Below, piece after piece: positions 35,936 through 47,017 of a stretch of DNA of 64,000 nt. A model generated the notes under the pieces. It was not told the DNA's origin and searched no databases. It was given only the letters and a program-made list of their open reading frames with translations. Positions within the stretch are counted from its first letter, which is position 1; each line of letters opens with the position of its first letter. Made by a program: the position numbers and the translations under genes. Source of the stretch: Chlorocebus sabaeus (taxonomy: Eukaryota; Chordata; Mammalia; Primates; Cercopithecidae); assembly GCF_047675955.1 (NCBI RefSeq), contig NC_132911.1, positions 80,369,208 to 80,433,207 of the forward strand, written 5' to 3'.

Positions 35936-36635
35936 AATGCTAAGTGACCAAAGATCCAAATTTTGAAAATTAAAATGTGTGGTTTATTCCATAGACTAGA
36001 TGGATTGGGGATGTCAAAATAAGTGCTTAGGTAAAAGTGCTTAATATCAAATAAAACTGACTTTCTGTAAGTTATCCATATTTACCAAAGAACAGATTAT
36101 TTGTTCAAATTCCTGGAGTAATACCATGGAATTAATATATAAGTACCATCTCAAAATCTTACGACTTATTTTTTCCAGCATCACTACATAACAAAAGAAG
36201 CTTTATTTCATAAGTAGAAAATTCTAGCTTGAGACATCTTATATCTTTCAGAAACAGCCATGGGCAAACAAGTGGTAAATCTTCGGGAGGGGAGAAGATG
36301 GAAAAGGATGTAAATCAAAGTACTTTGACAATCACTGTCTTCAGACTTTCTAAATTATAGTGGTAACTCAATTGTTGAGAGGAGGGGGCAATATAGAAAT
36401 TACCTGGGAACTGTTCTCAAATTATAGGCATACTGTCATTGTCCACACCCTCCCACATCATTCCTCCAGGAAAGTATTGCTAGTAAAAAGTATGTCACAC
36501 ATCACCCAGGTGTTTGCTGGGGCTGGGGGTATAGGGAGCAGGGTAGTAGGTATTGAAAAGCCCCAGCAAATCACACTGCAATTCCAAAGACTGTGATTTT
36601 CAGGTAAAGGCCATCTTAAAACTTAAACTTTAGGG
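35936..36635. other. Unique sequence
   Basis: No recognised feature. Confidence 0.5.
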
Positions 36636-36868
36636 TAGGGTTTCCTAACCTTGCACTACTGACATTTTAGATGGAATAATTTGTTGTTGTAGGGAGATGT
36701 CCTGTGTGTTGTAGGATATTTAGCAGCATCCCAGCCTTCCACCCTTTAGACAGTAGCCCCCTGCCCTCCACACACAGTCAAGACAATAAAAAATGTCTCC
36801 AGACATTGCCAATGTTCTGCTTGGGAATGTGGGATGAGGAAGGGATTGCCCTCTGTTGGGAATCACTG
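36636..36868 (-). mobile_element. MER5A hAT MITE
   Basis: The left end TAGGGTTTCCTAACCTTGCA and the right end TGTTGGGAATCACTG are degenerate MER5A terminal repeats. Between them are TTTAGCAGCATCCCAGCCTT, 'taaaaaatgtctccagacattgccaatgttc' and other MER5A landmarks in order. Length (233 bp) is close to complete. No 8-bp target duplication is visible. Confidence 0.85.
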
Positions 36869-37737
36869 AGCCGAAAGTATGTGTGGTGTAAACAGGGAGA
36901 GAAGTGTTGATTTAAATCAAGCGGGAGACATCTTAATAAGATATATATTCATCACAATTGGTGAACAAGATAATAATTGGGGTGTCCTAGTCAGGAATAA
37001 AAGGTTTTAGAAAAACAGCAGCCGTGTGTTTTGTCAGTATCGGAAAAAAGCAAGTAAACATAGCTGTGTTATGGTCTTCTGTAACTCTGAGAAAAAGGTG
37101 CTATTTTTAGGACACAAAGTTTTCTTTCTTGGGAAGGACAGGAGTGCCAACGTTTCCCTGAAGAACATGCTCTTTGTCAATTAAAAAGTAAAAATTTGCA
37201 AAGTCTTTTTTCCCAGAAAAATAGGCGTTATGAAGATATATATCATCCTTGTGTGGAAACGGATCCATTTACTGAAAACAGACTTGTCATCACAAGGTGC
37301 TGGGTCACCGTAAGCTTTTAATGGACCTAGCGCTGCAAGGATTGTCAGCCACGCTGTGCCCCTTTGCATAATTTCCTTATATTTACCATTAAAAATACTT
37401 TGAAGTATTAATAATTCATTAAAAAACTTATAGAAAATATAAATATGAAACTATGCACAATTTTACTAGAAATTAATACAATAAAACGTTTTAAACACCA
37501 TTAAGATTTGATTTTCACCAGCTGTTAGATTAGACAACACCGTTTATTGATTCTAAGGTACTTTCAATTAAAAGACATAATCATGATTTTGTGTCATGGA
37601 GAAAGTAAACACGCTGCCAATTAAACTATTACATGTTGTTGGTTATAAGACATATTCAAATTTTGGAGCTGCTAAAAATGGGGGAAAAAAAGAAGTGCAT
37701 CTGAGAATCAATGAAATCTGCACTTATAGAATTGAAA
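36869..37737. other. Unique sequence
   Basis: No recognised feature. Confidence 0.5.
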
Positions 37738-37882
37738 CAGTCCAATGCTGACAAGAGTGTGGGAAATAGACTTTCTTCTACAATTTTGGTAGCATCGTAA
37801 ATTGGCACAGGTTTTTGAAAAGAAATTTGGTCTACCTTATTACCTAGGATTCACATATCTAGGAATCTAACCTACAAAAATG

Positions 37883-37957
37883 AATGTAAACCTATGTAAC
37901 AAAACTGCACGTTCTGCATATGTAACTCAGAACTTAAAGTATAATTTTAAAAAAGAT
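37883..37957 (+). repeat. 75-bp L1PA-type 3' end fragment
   Basis: CCTATGTAACAAAACTGCAC, GTTCTGCATATGTAACTCAG and AACTTAAAGTATAATTTT are the end of a primate L1 3' UTR. It sits inside the older L1M, so it appears to be a very short 5'-truncated insertion. No clear target duplication is seen. Confidence 0.8.
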
Positions 37958-38003
37958 ATAAGAGATAAAGAAAGTGAAACATTACATAAAATGGTGTGTG
38001 GGG

Positions 38004-38312
38004 TTTTTTTGTTTTGTTTTTTGCTTTATTTTAATGGAGTCTTGCTCTGTCACCCAGGCTGGAGTGCAGTGGTGTGATCTTGGCTCACTGCAACCTCCGC
38101 CTCCCAGGTTCAAGCAATCCTTCTGCCTCAGCCTTCCAAGTAGCTGGGACTACAGTCGCAAGCCGCCACGCCCAGCTAAGTTTTGTATTTTTGGTAGAGA
38201 CGGGGTTTCACCATATTGGCCAGGCTGGTCTCAAACTCCTGACCTCAAGTGATCCACCTGCCTCGGCCTCCCAAAGTGCTGGGATGATAGGCGTGAGCCA
38301 CTGCGTCTAGTC
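38004..38312 (-). repeat. AluS SINE
   Basis: The reverse-complement dimer starts with a poly(T)-rich tail and ends CACTGCGTCTAGTC. AluS-type phrases are present (CACTGCAACCTCCGCCTCCC, TGACCTCAAGTGATCCACC). CATAAAATGG occurs at 37985-37994 and 38313-38322 and is its likely target duplication, with nine extra bases between the left copy and the tail. Confidence 0.94.
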
Positions 38313-38328
38313 CATAAAATGGATTTTA

Positions 38329-38628
38329 TTTTATTTTATTTTTTTTGAGACGGAGTCTTGCTCGGTGCCCCAGGCTGGAGTGCAGTGGCGCGATCTCGGC
38401 TCACTGCAAGCTCCGCCTCCCGGGTTCACGCCATTCTCCTGCCTCAGCCTCCGGAGTAGCTGGGACTACAGGCGCCCGCCACCTCGCCCGGCTAATTTTC
38501 TTGTATTTTTAGTAGAGACGGGGTTTCACCGTGTTAGCCAGGATGGTCTCGATCTCCTGACCTCGTGATCCGCCCGCCTCGGCCTCCCAAAGTGCTGGGA
38601 TTACAGGCTTGAGCCACCGCGCCCGGCC
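38329..38628 (-). repeat. AluY SINE
   Basis: The reverse-complement dimer is little diverged and has the AluY phrases GCAAGCTCCGCCTCCCGGGT, 'ccatcctggctaac' equivalent (GTTAGCCAGGATGG) and a canonical end CCGCGCCCGGCC. A perfect 16-bp target duplication, CATAAAATGGATTTTA, is at 38313-38328 and 38629-38644. Confidence 0.96.
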
Positions 38629-38751
38629 CATAAAATGGATTTTAAAAATTAGAAACAACTTCAATGTCCACCAATAGGTAAGAGGATATATACATTTTAA
38701 CATACACTAAATTCTAATTTTAAGCAGTCATTAAAAAGCAAGGTGGATCCA

Positions 38752-39054
38752 GGCTGGGCACGGTGGCTCCCAGCTATAATCCCAATACTTTGGGAGGCAG
38801 AGGCAGGCAGATCACTTGAGGACTGGAGTTTGAGACCATCCTGGCCAACACAGCAAAACCCTGTCTCTACTAAAAATACAAAAAATTAGCTGGGTGTGGT
38901 AGCACATGCCTATAATCCCAGCTACTCAGGAAATTGAGGCATGAAAATCACTGGAACCTGGGAGGTGGATATTGCAGTGAGCCAAGATCATGCCACTGCA
39001 CTGCAGCTTGAGCGACAGAGTGAGACTGTCTCAAAAAAATAAATACATAAAAAT
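38752..39054 (+). repeat. AluS SINE
   Basis: A complete dimer starts GGCTGGGCACGGTGGCTCCC and ends in an AAATAAATACATAAAAAT tail. A 12-bp target duplication with one mismatch flanks it: AAGGTGGATCCA (38740-38751) and AAGGTGGATGCA (39055-39066). Confidence 0.94.
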
Positions 39055-39712
39055 AAGGTGGATGCAAACATATAACTTTGGGAAAACGTTATTAATGTTA
39101 AACATAAGCAAGGAATAGAAAAGGGATATCACAGAATTCCAATTTTTTTGTAAAGACTATTTTTAAAACCATCTAATTTAACAGTTGTTCCTTTTAGAAA
39201 ATTGAAGGAAAGACATTTACTTTTTTCTCTATATGCTTCTCTATTTTAAAAAAATATGTTAATTTTATGACAATAATTATAAACAAAGTCAAGTACAAGA
39301 CGAGGGGTAGAAGAGTGAGTATAGTATGCTACCATTTAACTAAGTAAGTGATCATCTACACACATACATGGTGTATAATTGTGGAGCATCTCTTGAAGGA
39401 ACTCAGAATGTAGTAATAATGCTGGCCATTGTGTTGAAAAAATAGGAGGACTAGAAAACAGCAGTAAAAATGAGGGGGTTTTTGGACATATTTTAATATA
39501 CTTTTTAATATTTTTACTGTTTACATGCATTACCTACTTAAAAACAAAACAAATAAAAATTTAAAATATTTTTCATTTTATTTAAATGTGTTTACTTATC
39601 ACCTGGCATTTATATGTCTGGTTATATAACTTCAGATATTTTAATGCTTGCTTTTCCGTCTGGAGTTTATACGATTGGAGAAGAACACAGAAGTTATAAA
39701 TAAGTTTAGCAA

Positions 39713-39800
39713 GAGTAGTGTTGCAATGTCTAGACTCTAGCACCTGAGTTTCAATCCATTAATACTTTTCAGCAATGTGACCTTGGGCAAGTCACTTTCT
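39713..39800 (+). repeat. MIR fragment, sense
   Basis: 'CTAGACTCTAGCACCTGAGT' then TTTCAATCCATTAATACTTT and GCAATGTGACCTTGGGCAAG are MIR core in sense orientation. Confidence 0.75.
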
Positions 39801-39925
39801 ATGCATCAGATACTGCTTTAAACATTTCACATATACTAACTTTGCTTAGTCCTTATTACAATGGCCAGGTTGTTATTACTGTGATTTTAAAGATGAAGAA
39901 ACAGAGGCATCACCAGTATCCCACA
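39801..39925 (-). repeat. MIR fragment, antisense
   Basis: Right after the sense MIR, the sequence turns into reverse-complement MIR: GCATCAGATACTGCTTTAAA, CATTTCACATATACTAACTT, then AAAGATGAAGAAACAGAGGC. Confidence 0.75.
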
Positions 39926-40395
39926 TCATATTGTAAGAAAAGCTGGAGATGTGAGATGAGGAAAGCAAGTGTTATTTCCAACTGGAATTGTTCCTAGTCC
40001 ATGGAGACTCTGGCTTATCTTATCCTCTAGGAAGGAAATTCTAAACCTCAGTGTGTGGTAGGCACTGAGTAAGTGTGTTGAATGAGTGCCTGCCAAGAGC
40101 CCCGTTTTACCCAGAACCCAAAGGAAAAGACAAGACTTAAGAGAGTGGCTAATATCTGAACAACTAGACTTGATTTAGGTCTATGGTTCTTTCAGGAAGT
40201 ATCTCAGCACCTGTTTTATTAACTGAGGATAGATGACCTCATTGATGTATATGGGCCAAAGTCCTGGGGCTGTGGAACTGGTAGAGGTGGGAGAATCCAT
40301 TTATCTTCTAAAGAAGTTTGTTTCATTCCAAGCTCCTGATTGTGTTGTTTTAAGCATTTTAGTTGCATCATTAGCAAGTAAAGACCGCTTGCATT
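39926..40395. other. Unassigned, possible L2 end
   Basis: 'GTGTGGTAGGCACTGAGTAA' with GTGTGTTGAATGAGTG (40049-40088) resembles an L2 3' end. The rest is unassigned. Confidence 0.35.
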
Positions 40396-40578
40396 CATTT
40401 GGCAGCTTCATTAGTCTTCCAATAATTCTTCGAGATAAAATTTGTTATTCCAATGTAGATGCCCATAAACCTAAAACACTGAGAGATTAACTAATTTGCC
40501 CAAGGCCACATAGCTAGCAAGACTCGGTACCAAGATTCAAACCTTCATCCACCTGGCTACAAAGCCAGTGCATCTGTG
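40396..40578 (-). repeat. MIR SINE
   Basis: It is legible in reverse complement: 'aacactgagagattaactaatttgcc', CAAGGCCACATAGCTAGCAA, 'agattcaaaccttcatccacctgg' and 'agccagtgcatct'. Confidence 0.75.
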
Positions 40579-40609
40579 CAGAATCATGTGACCCGGAAAT
40601 GCTAATCCA

Positions 40610-40792
40610 ACTCCTAAGGTACCTCACGTGGTTCCCAGATTATAGCAAGAGTGGGTAATATCTAGATCATCTAGGACATGTATTAATGCAGATTCCAAGC
40701 CTCATCTCAAAATTGCTGAATCAATTTTCCTGGGACTGAGGCCCATAATCACTATTTACACCAAGCTACGCGCCACAGGCATAAACTATTCA
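40610..40792. mobile_element. MER20-like hAT MITE relic
   Basis: 'TATTAATGCAGATTCCAAGC', 'ctcatctcaaaattgctgaatcaattttcctgggactgaggccc' and 'aatcactatttacaccaagct' parallel the MER20 interior ('aaatgcaaattctcaggccccaccccagacctactgaatcag...ggggcccagcaatctgtgttttaacaag'). Its ends are not clear. Confidence 0.45.
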
Positions 40793-41476
40793 AATGACTA
40801 CAACTTCCAGAAAAATATTATTTTCTCATGGTTTATATTTATTAATGATATATACACATAACATTTTATATGCACACATACACTTATGAGTGTATATGTT
40901 ATACTTACTTAACTACATTCCATAATTATAATTTCAGGTATACAAAAATATATATAATTGCATTTTTTAAACAAGAAGTATAAAATTCGTGCATTATATC
41001 AGGTAGATAGGTTCATTTTGCAGCATATCAAAAACTTATTAGACAATACAATACATTAGGAAAAAGTAAAAATAACATTTTAAGTGGAAATGTTTGTATT
41101 TTATTCTGCACTGCTTTGTATATTCCTACGATGGACCCGGAAAATGCAGAGGTGATTTACCGTGTAGCCTCAGTTTGGTCATTTGAGCATCTTTATTTCC
41201 ACCAATCAGTTAAAATATCATGCAAACAATATTTTGAAAAATAGTCTGTAAACACTGAAATACATATCATGCCTTAACAAATACCAAATTTCCTCTCTAG
41301 AATGCTGCTTGATAGGCCTTGCAGAGCCCTGCATACATCCCTCTGAAACTTTTACATTGTTTCAGCAACAGCCCCTCAAATCTATAGCTGAGCTTTCTGC
41401 ATGTCAAATTCAAAGTTATCACTGAAAATTAGATAATTGCATTGAGTGGCCATAAATTGTGCATTTAAAAAAACTG
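40793..41476. other. Unique sequence
   Basis: No repeat is recognised apart from TA-rich stretches at 40840-40960. Confidence 0.5.
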
Positions 41477-41502
41477 TTTTTTTTTTTTTTTTTTTTTTTT
41501 TT
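41477..41502. repeat. (T)26 run
   Basis: 26 consecutive T residues with no SINE or LINE attached on either strand. Confidence 0.95.
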
Positions 41503-42450
41503 AAGAGTATTTTGAGTCCAACAGCTCCCTTTAATGCCTCTGGACAGTATTTTCAGAACTCATTTGTTTGAGGGGTTTTTAATCTGAGGACATTGAAAAG
41601 TTACACCCGCTGTGCTGTCGTCAATCACGCCAGGAGGAAAAATAGTGGCATGATTTGTTATCTGTTATTCCCCTTGCTGTGGTGACTGTCTCCCAGTGCC
41701 AGCTCTGTCCTTAAGGCCATCACTTATGGGGACCACTGTCTGTCAAAACCACAGCCAACTTTGAGGGCTGCCTTTGTTGGAGCAGACAAATGAGTATGAC
41801 CTTTAACAATAAAATAGGCACCTACTGAGAAAGATGAAACAGCAGCTGAAATTAAGAACACCATATAGCCATTTCAAACACTTGAGAAAAGTTAGAAGTT
41901 GAACTAAAACTTAATTATAAGAGTAAATGTGGGTAGACGTTGTCAATAATGAAACAGACATGGTCAGAATTATCGATTTGACGTCTGGACTAAAACTTCA
42001 TCCAGGAATCATCCTACCTTTCATTAATTATAAATGATATTGATGGGGTTTATTTAAAAGGGAGCAGGGGATTAAATTATGGTAGCTAAAGATTTATCAA
42101 GTGGTGATTTTTTTCAGTGGATGCAAGAGATGTGCAATTTGTTTATGAATATTCTAGAAGGGCACAGAAAAAAAATAAGAAAACATGAAATCTTTGATTT
42201 ACACTAATAGCTACTTCAAACGATTTGCAGCAAAGTGCTTATGCCTGGGTTGGTATTGGCTGTGAACTGGCCATTGATATTTTGTAGTGTTTCAGAGCTT
42301 AGTGTAAGCATTCCAGGCATTGCATTGTAAAGACCACAGCACAGTTTGTGGTTTGAAAGGCTCTTGTAACCCAACCTGGCAAGTGGTCAGTGGAGACTAC
42401 ATTTCACAGAGAACACAAATCAATCTTATTGAGCACTTTTCAAGTAATAT
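41503..42450. other. Repeat-free block, candidate regulatory sequence
   Basis: Almost 1 kb lacks recognisable repeats and has higher complexity than its surroundings. Visible motifs include ACCACA and TGTGGT facing each other at 42333-42352 (RUNX-type), CTGTCTGTCA with AAACCACAG near 41739-41754 (MEIS/TGIF-type and RUNX-type), CCTTTGTT near 41772 (SOX-type) and GCATTCCA near 42309 (TEAD-type). Motifs like these occur by chance often, so the regulatory reading is only an inference. Confidence 0.2.
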
Positions 42451-42779
42451 AATATTCTGCCTGTGACAATAATGAAATTAGTCTATGGATTTTTTTATAT
42501 ATTGAAATGTCATTTAAATATTTGATGAAATTCAGTACTTTATAAATATGCATATTGTTCAGGTTTTACAATACTAATTTTATTGATTTGTAAAGAGAAA
42601 CCATTGAGAATAATTTCAGAAAATCCCTCTTATTCAAAGTTAGTTATATTTGTTAATTCAGTAATACAGCGTATATTTTTGAAGTAAAGAGTTCATGGAT
42701 TTCCCACCTACAATTCTATCAGTTCTTCTGTAGTATATATTTAGGTTATTCCCCTGTATTTCCAGTTTTTCTCGTCCTT
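42451..42779. other. Unique AT-rich sequence
   Basis: No recognised feature. Confidence 0.5.
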
Positions 42780-43118
42780 CAGTTTATGGTGGAGGTGGAA
42801 GGGAGTGAACTTCCCCATCCCCTTGATATTCCTTGGCCAATGAAACATGAGTGGAAGTGATGTATTATTTCCAGGCGAATGCATTCATTTATCTGTGGGA
42901 GACTCCAAGCTGTCTCTTCCCTTACTATGGAGATAAAGGAGAAAACCTATGTTGAGATTTTGGGTAACTTGGATAACTAAGAATGGAAGACAGATGCCTG
43001 AAAGGTCCCTAGGGCTTCTGTGAGGGAGAAATAAACAAAGTATGTTCAAATACATTGAGATTTGGGAGTTGCTTGTTACTACAGCATAAATAATCTCGCT
43101 TATCCTGACTAATATATT
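42780..43118 (+). repeat. MaLR-like (MLT1-type) LTR
   Basis: 'CCTTGGCCAATGAAACATGA', 'gtggaagtgatgtattatttccaggcgaa', then GAGAAATAAACAAAGTATG (polyadenylation signal), 'ttgagatttgggagttgcttgttactacagcataa' and TATCCTGACTAATATATTC follow an old MaLR-type LTR pattern. The exact subfamily is uncertain. Confidence 0.5.
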
Positions 43119-45483
43119 CTGTTTTTTAAAATTTCTAAATTACTAAAATGCAATGCTATCATGACTTCTCCTATATGATCTATTTGCATATGTACATATG
43201 CGCATGTGATTATTTTAACATGAGATACTTTAGATCCTGTGTGTAACTTTTCTACATTCCTGACAACTATGTTCCTAGCATCATTTATGTGTGTACTTTA
43301 TGAGTTTAACTTGAGTTGGTTCACTCCATAACTCTTCTAGCCCAAAATACAATCACAATACTTTTCAAAAAAGAAAGGATCTAAGGTCTGGGTTCTAATC
43401 CTAGAATTGGCTGCACCTGTAATAAGTCCAGGGCTCACAATATAACCTTGAGTACAGAGGTGTACATCATCAAAAGTCCATAGAATTTTTTTATAATCAA
43501 AAGCCTACACCAATGTAAAGACCTAAGTTTTTAATAGGTTTGGAGTTTCAATTGTAACCCCACTCTGAAGTGGTTATCCTTTCAGCGTAGGGTTAAAAAG
43601 CTTTCACAAAGCACTGCAGGGAACATTGGATTGCCCTCACCTACATTGTACCTAGCTTGGGATGGATAAATACAGTCTCATTCTCTAATGTTCCCGACTG
43701 TCTCTAAGAACACTAAATTTTAAGAGAGAAAAACATGAATCCTGTATTTCAAGAGAGGTGGAACTAAGCCATTGTTAACTCCCCTTAAAAAGGATATTCA
43801 GTGGCTAGTTCAGATTGCCCCTGAGACACCTAAAGCTGCATTAAGTACTTGTGAAAGTGAAAATCCACTGGGAACCCAATTCCAGTGTTTAAACCTCAGC
43901 ATGAATAGTAGAGTTCCTAGCAGGGTGCACTTTTACATGTCTTTATAAGCAGATTCAAAACTTACTGTATGCAGTCAGGCTACACTATTTCTATTAAGCT
44001 AACGCTGACCATAGTCTTGAGCAAAATGAGCAATCCAAATCTCAAACATTATGTAATCTTTATAAAATTAGAGGGAAAAGGCTGATGAGTCTCTGAAAAT
44101 CCAGAATCTATACATTATATACCATTTAGTTAATATTTGAACCATAAAATATTAAAGAGTTAAGCACATAAAATCTCTAGGTTCCTATCTTTCTACCAAA
44201 TATGGCATAATATAAATCCTCAAAATTTATTTTAAAATATATTGACATTTGATTTTGAGTAGATAATTTATATTTTTAATAAATACTTCCCTCAGATAAG
44301 TACTTTATAAATATACAACTTGATACAATTGTATGCAATGTATAAATAACCATTTAGTAGCATAAAATGGTTCAGAATTTACTTAGTATATAATATGTAA
44401 AATAGGGGACTATATAATTTTAAGTTAATAGTATAGATGCACATATATTTATTTTAAAACACACGTCTAAAGGTAACCAAACTTTGAAGATTTGAATTAT
44501 TTCCCCCAAAAAGTAAAAAGACTTAAGCATCCTTCCTTAATTCCATACTTGTTCTCCATATTTTAAGCTTATATTTGAACAATCTAACAACTATTTTACT
44601 AGCAACTACTGATAAATTTGCATTTCATTCAATATTGCTTAGCAAGTGTTTGTTCTGCTTTAAAGTCCGTTTTAAACACAGCGCCTTGATTGCTATTTGA
44701 CAGTAGAAGGTCAATCATGAGATATTTTAGATCCTATTAAAATTTTTCAGGTCAAGTACAGGTGATGGAAAAATAATCACTACAGGATCTTTATTGTGTA
44801 TGATGGGACCACAAATAAACTTTGCATCCCTACTCCCAACTTGTTCAGACTTGACTGAAAGCTAACAGAGGAGCTTACGTATTGATTTCCACATACAAGC
44901 AAAGAGGTAAAATAACCCCAGCTCATTAAACATACCAGTGTGGTGGATGAGTTGGCACGTTTTATCTTCTGAAAATAAAATTAGCTAAATTGTAGACATA
45001 TGGTAAGGTTGTTAATGGGAGAACAGCACAACTAGATGTGCCCACCCTATGGGCCCCTGTTTGTTAACTATTCAAGATTCTACACATTGATTCTTACACT
45101 TCAACATTTCCCACTTGCTGAAGGGACATTTGCTTTTGATCTTGAACACCTTCCTTTATTTTCTAATAGTCACACTGCTTTCAAAGTTTGGTGTCAAATT
45201 ACTACATTTGTTGTTTGGACAAAATTCTTTTTTGGAAAAAAGAACCTATAAAAACTTTATGAATGGAAATATTTTGTAGATTGTGTGTGAAAGATAAATG
45301 CTATGAATCTACATTTCACATCTAGCTGTTAAGGAGACTAGGTTTGCCTTTGATTTTTTAAATGTACTATCAAAAAAATAACAAAAGCTGCCCATTTATA
45401 TAAAAATGAATAATTGAGCTCATTGTCCCACAAGGACCATATTCAGGGAATGCTTCCTCTCTCCCTAAAGTGTTCCTACATTT
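43119..45483. other. Unique AT-rich sequence
   Basis: 2.3 kb without a recognisable gene or repeat. A short frame at 45036-45251 has no family resemblance. Confidence 0.5.
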
Positions 45484-45522
45484 GTGGTGTGTGTGTGTGC
45501 GTGTGTGTGTGTGTGTGTGTGG
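45484..45522. repeat. (TG)n microsatellite
   Basis: TG repeat interrupted by GG and CG. Confidence 0.93.
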
Positions 45523-46109
45523 TCTTTATATCGTTCTACATTTTATAGTAGCTTTTTTTAAAAACGTTATACTTAAGTCACACACTTCAAAGATGGCCAC
45601 TGATTAGATAGAAAAATATTCTTTGAAACAATATTAAATGAAAAAATATGAGATTACTGAATAAAAGCTCATATCATAAATTACTTTGAAGATTTAAAGA
45701 TATTTCAAAGTTTAAAATAGGCGTTTATATCTCTAAATCACAGTTTATCCTCTTTAAATAATATGCACATATGTGTGTTTATATGTGTATGTGTATGTAT
45801 AGATAGATTATAGATATATGTTTAATGTTAAGATATAAGACAAAAGAGGATTTCAATAACAGTATTTTTACTTTTCTCTTAAATTTACGAAAACTTCTTT
45901 AGAAAGTTGTTTACCTTTGTAATCACAGACTTCACATTTTCACTTCACTTCCCTATCATCTATCTCTCCAATATGATTCCCTCCTCATCTTACCCTACTC
46001 TCAAATAAATGCTCCAATACACTGCTACATTAACAAAGTAATTATTACAAAGTCATGTATGAGCTGCATTCAAAAGCATGAGAGTCCATGTAGAGCATAT
46101 CTGAGATAT
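45523..46109. other. Unique sequence with a TATG-rich patch
   Basis: 45765-45822 is a low-complexity TATGTGTATG stretch. The rest is unassigned. Confidence 0.5.
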
Positions 46110-46185
46110 CAGATACACCTGAAAAATGTCTAAGTAGCAAGGAATTTTCAGATACATCTGAAAAACGTAAGTATAAAGGAATTTT
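46110..46185. repeat. Imperfect tandem duplication, two units
   Basis: Unit 1 (46110-46148) begins CAGATACACCTGAAAAATG and ends AAGGAATTTT. Unit 2 (46149-46185) begins CAGATACATCTGAAAAACG and ends AAGGAATTTT. They differ by substitutions and two small deletions. Confidence 0.85.
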
Positions 46186-46667
46186 CAATAAAATATAAAG
46201 TGACTATAGGGAAGCCCTGTAAGTAGACAAAAATAATATAAAAACCCAACTCTTTCTATTTCAAGGATTTGTTTTATCTTTTTTGCTTCTGTCTTACCCC
46301 TTTCACAACCATAAGCCAACCCTTGTTTCTGTCCTAGGTGACCTGAGTTGTGCTTATAACCAGGGCACTGTTCTGCAAGGAACCTGCTCTGAGGTTTCCT
46401 TGCATAATCTTTAGGGTGAATTCCACATAGTAGTCACAGTAACAAAACCCATGTTCTCCTACATTGGAGAGAAGCATCTGATTAGATGTGGGGACTTCAG
46501 GCAGAGACTGCTGTCTGTCTTCCTAATTTTGGACAAGAAGTTAACTCCTGGTACTTAGAAAATAAATGATTTTAAAAAGAACTTCAAGCTCTAAAACTCT
46601 GATCTTGCTCAACAACCAATGCTTAAAGAATCACAGAATCTCGGAGTTCAAAGGAACCTTCAACGAC
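46186..46667. other. Unique sequence
   Basis: No recognised feature up to the Alu tail. Confidence 0.5.
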
Positions 46668-46843
46668 TTTTTTTTTTTTTTTTTTTTTTTTTTTGAGACG
46701 GAGTCTCGCTCTGTCGCCCAGGCTGGAGTGCTGCGGCGCGATCTCAACTCACTGCAAGCTCCGCCTCCCAGGTTCACGCCATTCTCCTGCCTCAGCCTCC
46801 CGAGTAGCTGAGACTACAGGCGCCGGCCACCGCGCCCGGCTAT

Positions 46844-46884
<41 letters not shown>

Positions 46885-47010
46885 GCATTTTTAGTAGAGA
46901 CGGGGTTTCACCATGTTAGCCAGGATGGTCTCGATCTTCTGACCTCGTGATCCACCTGCCTCGGCCTCCCAAAGTGCTGGGATTACAGGCGTAAGTCACC
47001 GCGCCCGTCC
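46668..47010 (-). repeat. AluY SINE with internal (TTG)14
   Basis: The reverse-complement Alu has a T27 tail, the AluY phrase CTGCAAGCTCCGCCTCCC and the end CACCGCGCCCGTCC. Between the arms, where a T-rich linker is normal, a (TTG)14 tract (46844-46885) lengthens the element. The likely target duplication is TCAACGA (46660-46666 and 47011-47017). Confidence 0.95.
46844..46885. repeat. (TTG)14 trinucleotide microsatellite
   Basis: 42 bp of perfect TTG repeats lie inside the Alu, read as (CAA)n on the Alu sense strand. Confidence 0.97.
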
Positions 47011-47017
47011 TCAACGA

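Larger units (their letters stand above)
37738..39560 (+). repeat. Old L1M 3' half, broken by four insertions
   Basis: Pieces of one old L1 follow consensus order: 37738-37876 (GTAAATTGGCACAGG, ATTCACATATCTAGGAATC), 38645-38739 (ATTAGAAACAACTTCAATGT, CAGTCATTAAAAAGCAAGG), and 39067-39560 (GTATAGTATGCTACCATTTA, ending TTTACATGCATTACCTACTT). A tiny younger L1 3' end and three Alus lie between them. All coding sense is lost. Confidence 0.7.

Noticed and set aside
41477..41502. T26 run as the tail of a minus-strand SINE or L1
   Set aside because: No Alu or L1 sequence follows on the right, so it is treated as a plain homopolymer.
46844..46885. Possible polyvaline-coding repeat
   Set aside because: The (TTG)14 tract is inside an Alu and is not part of any gene.
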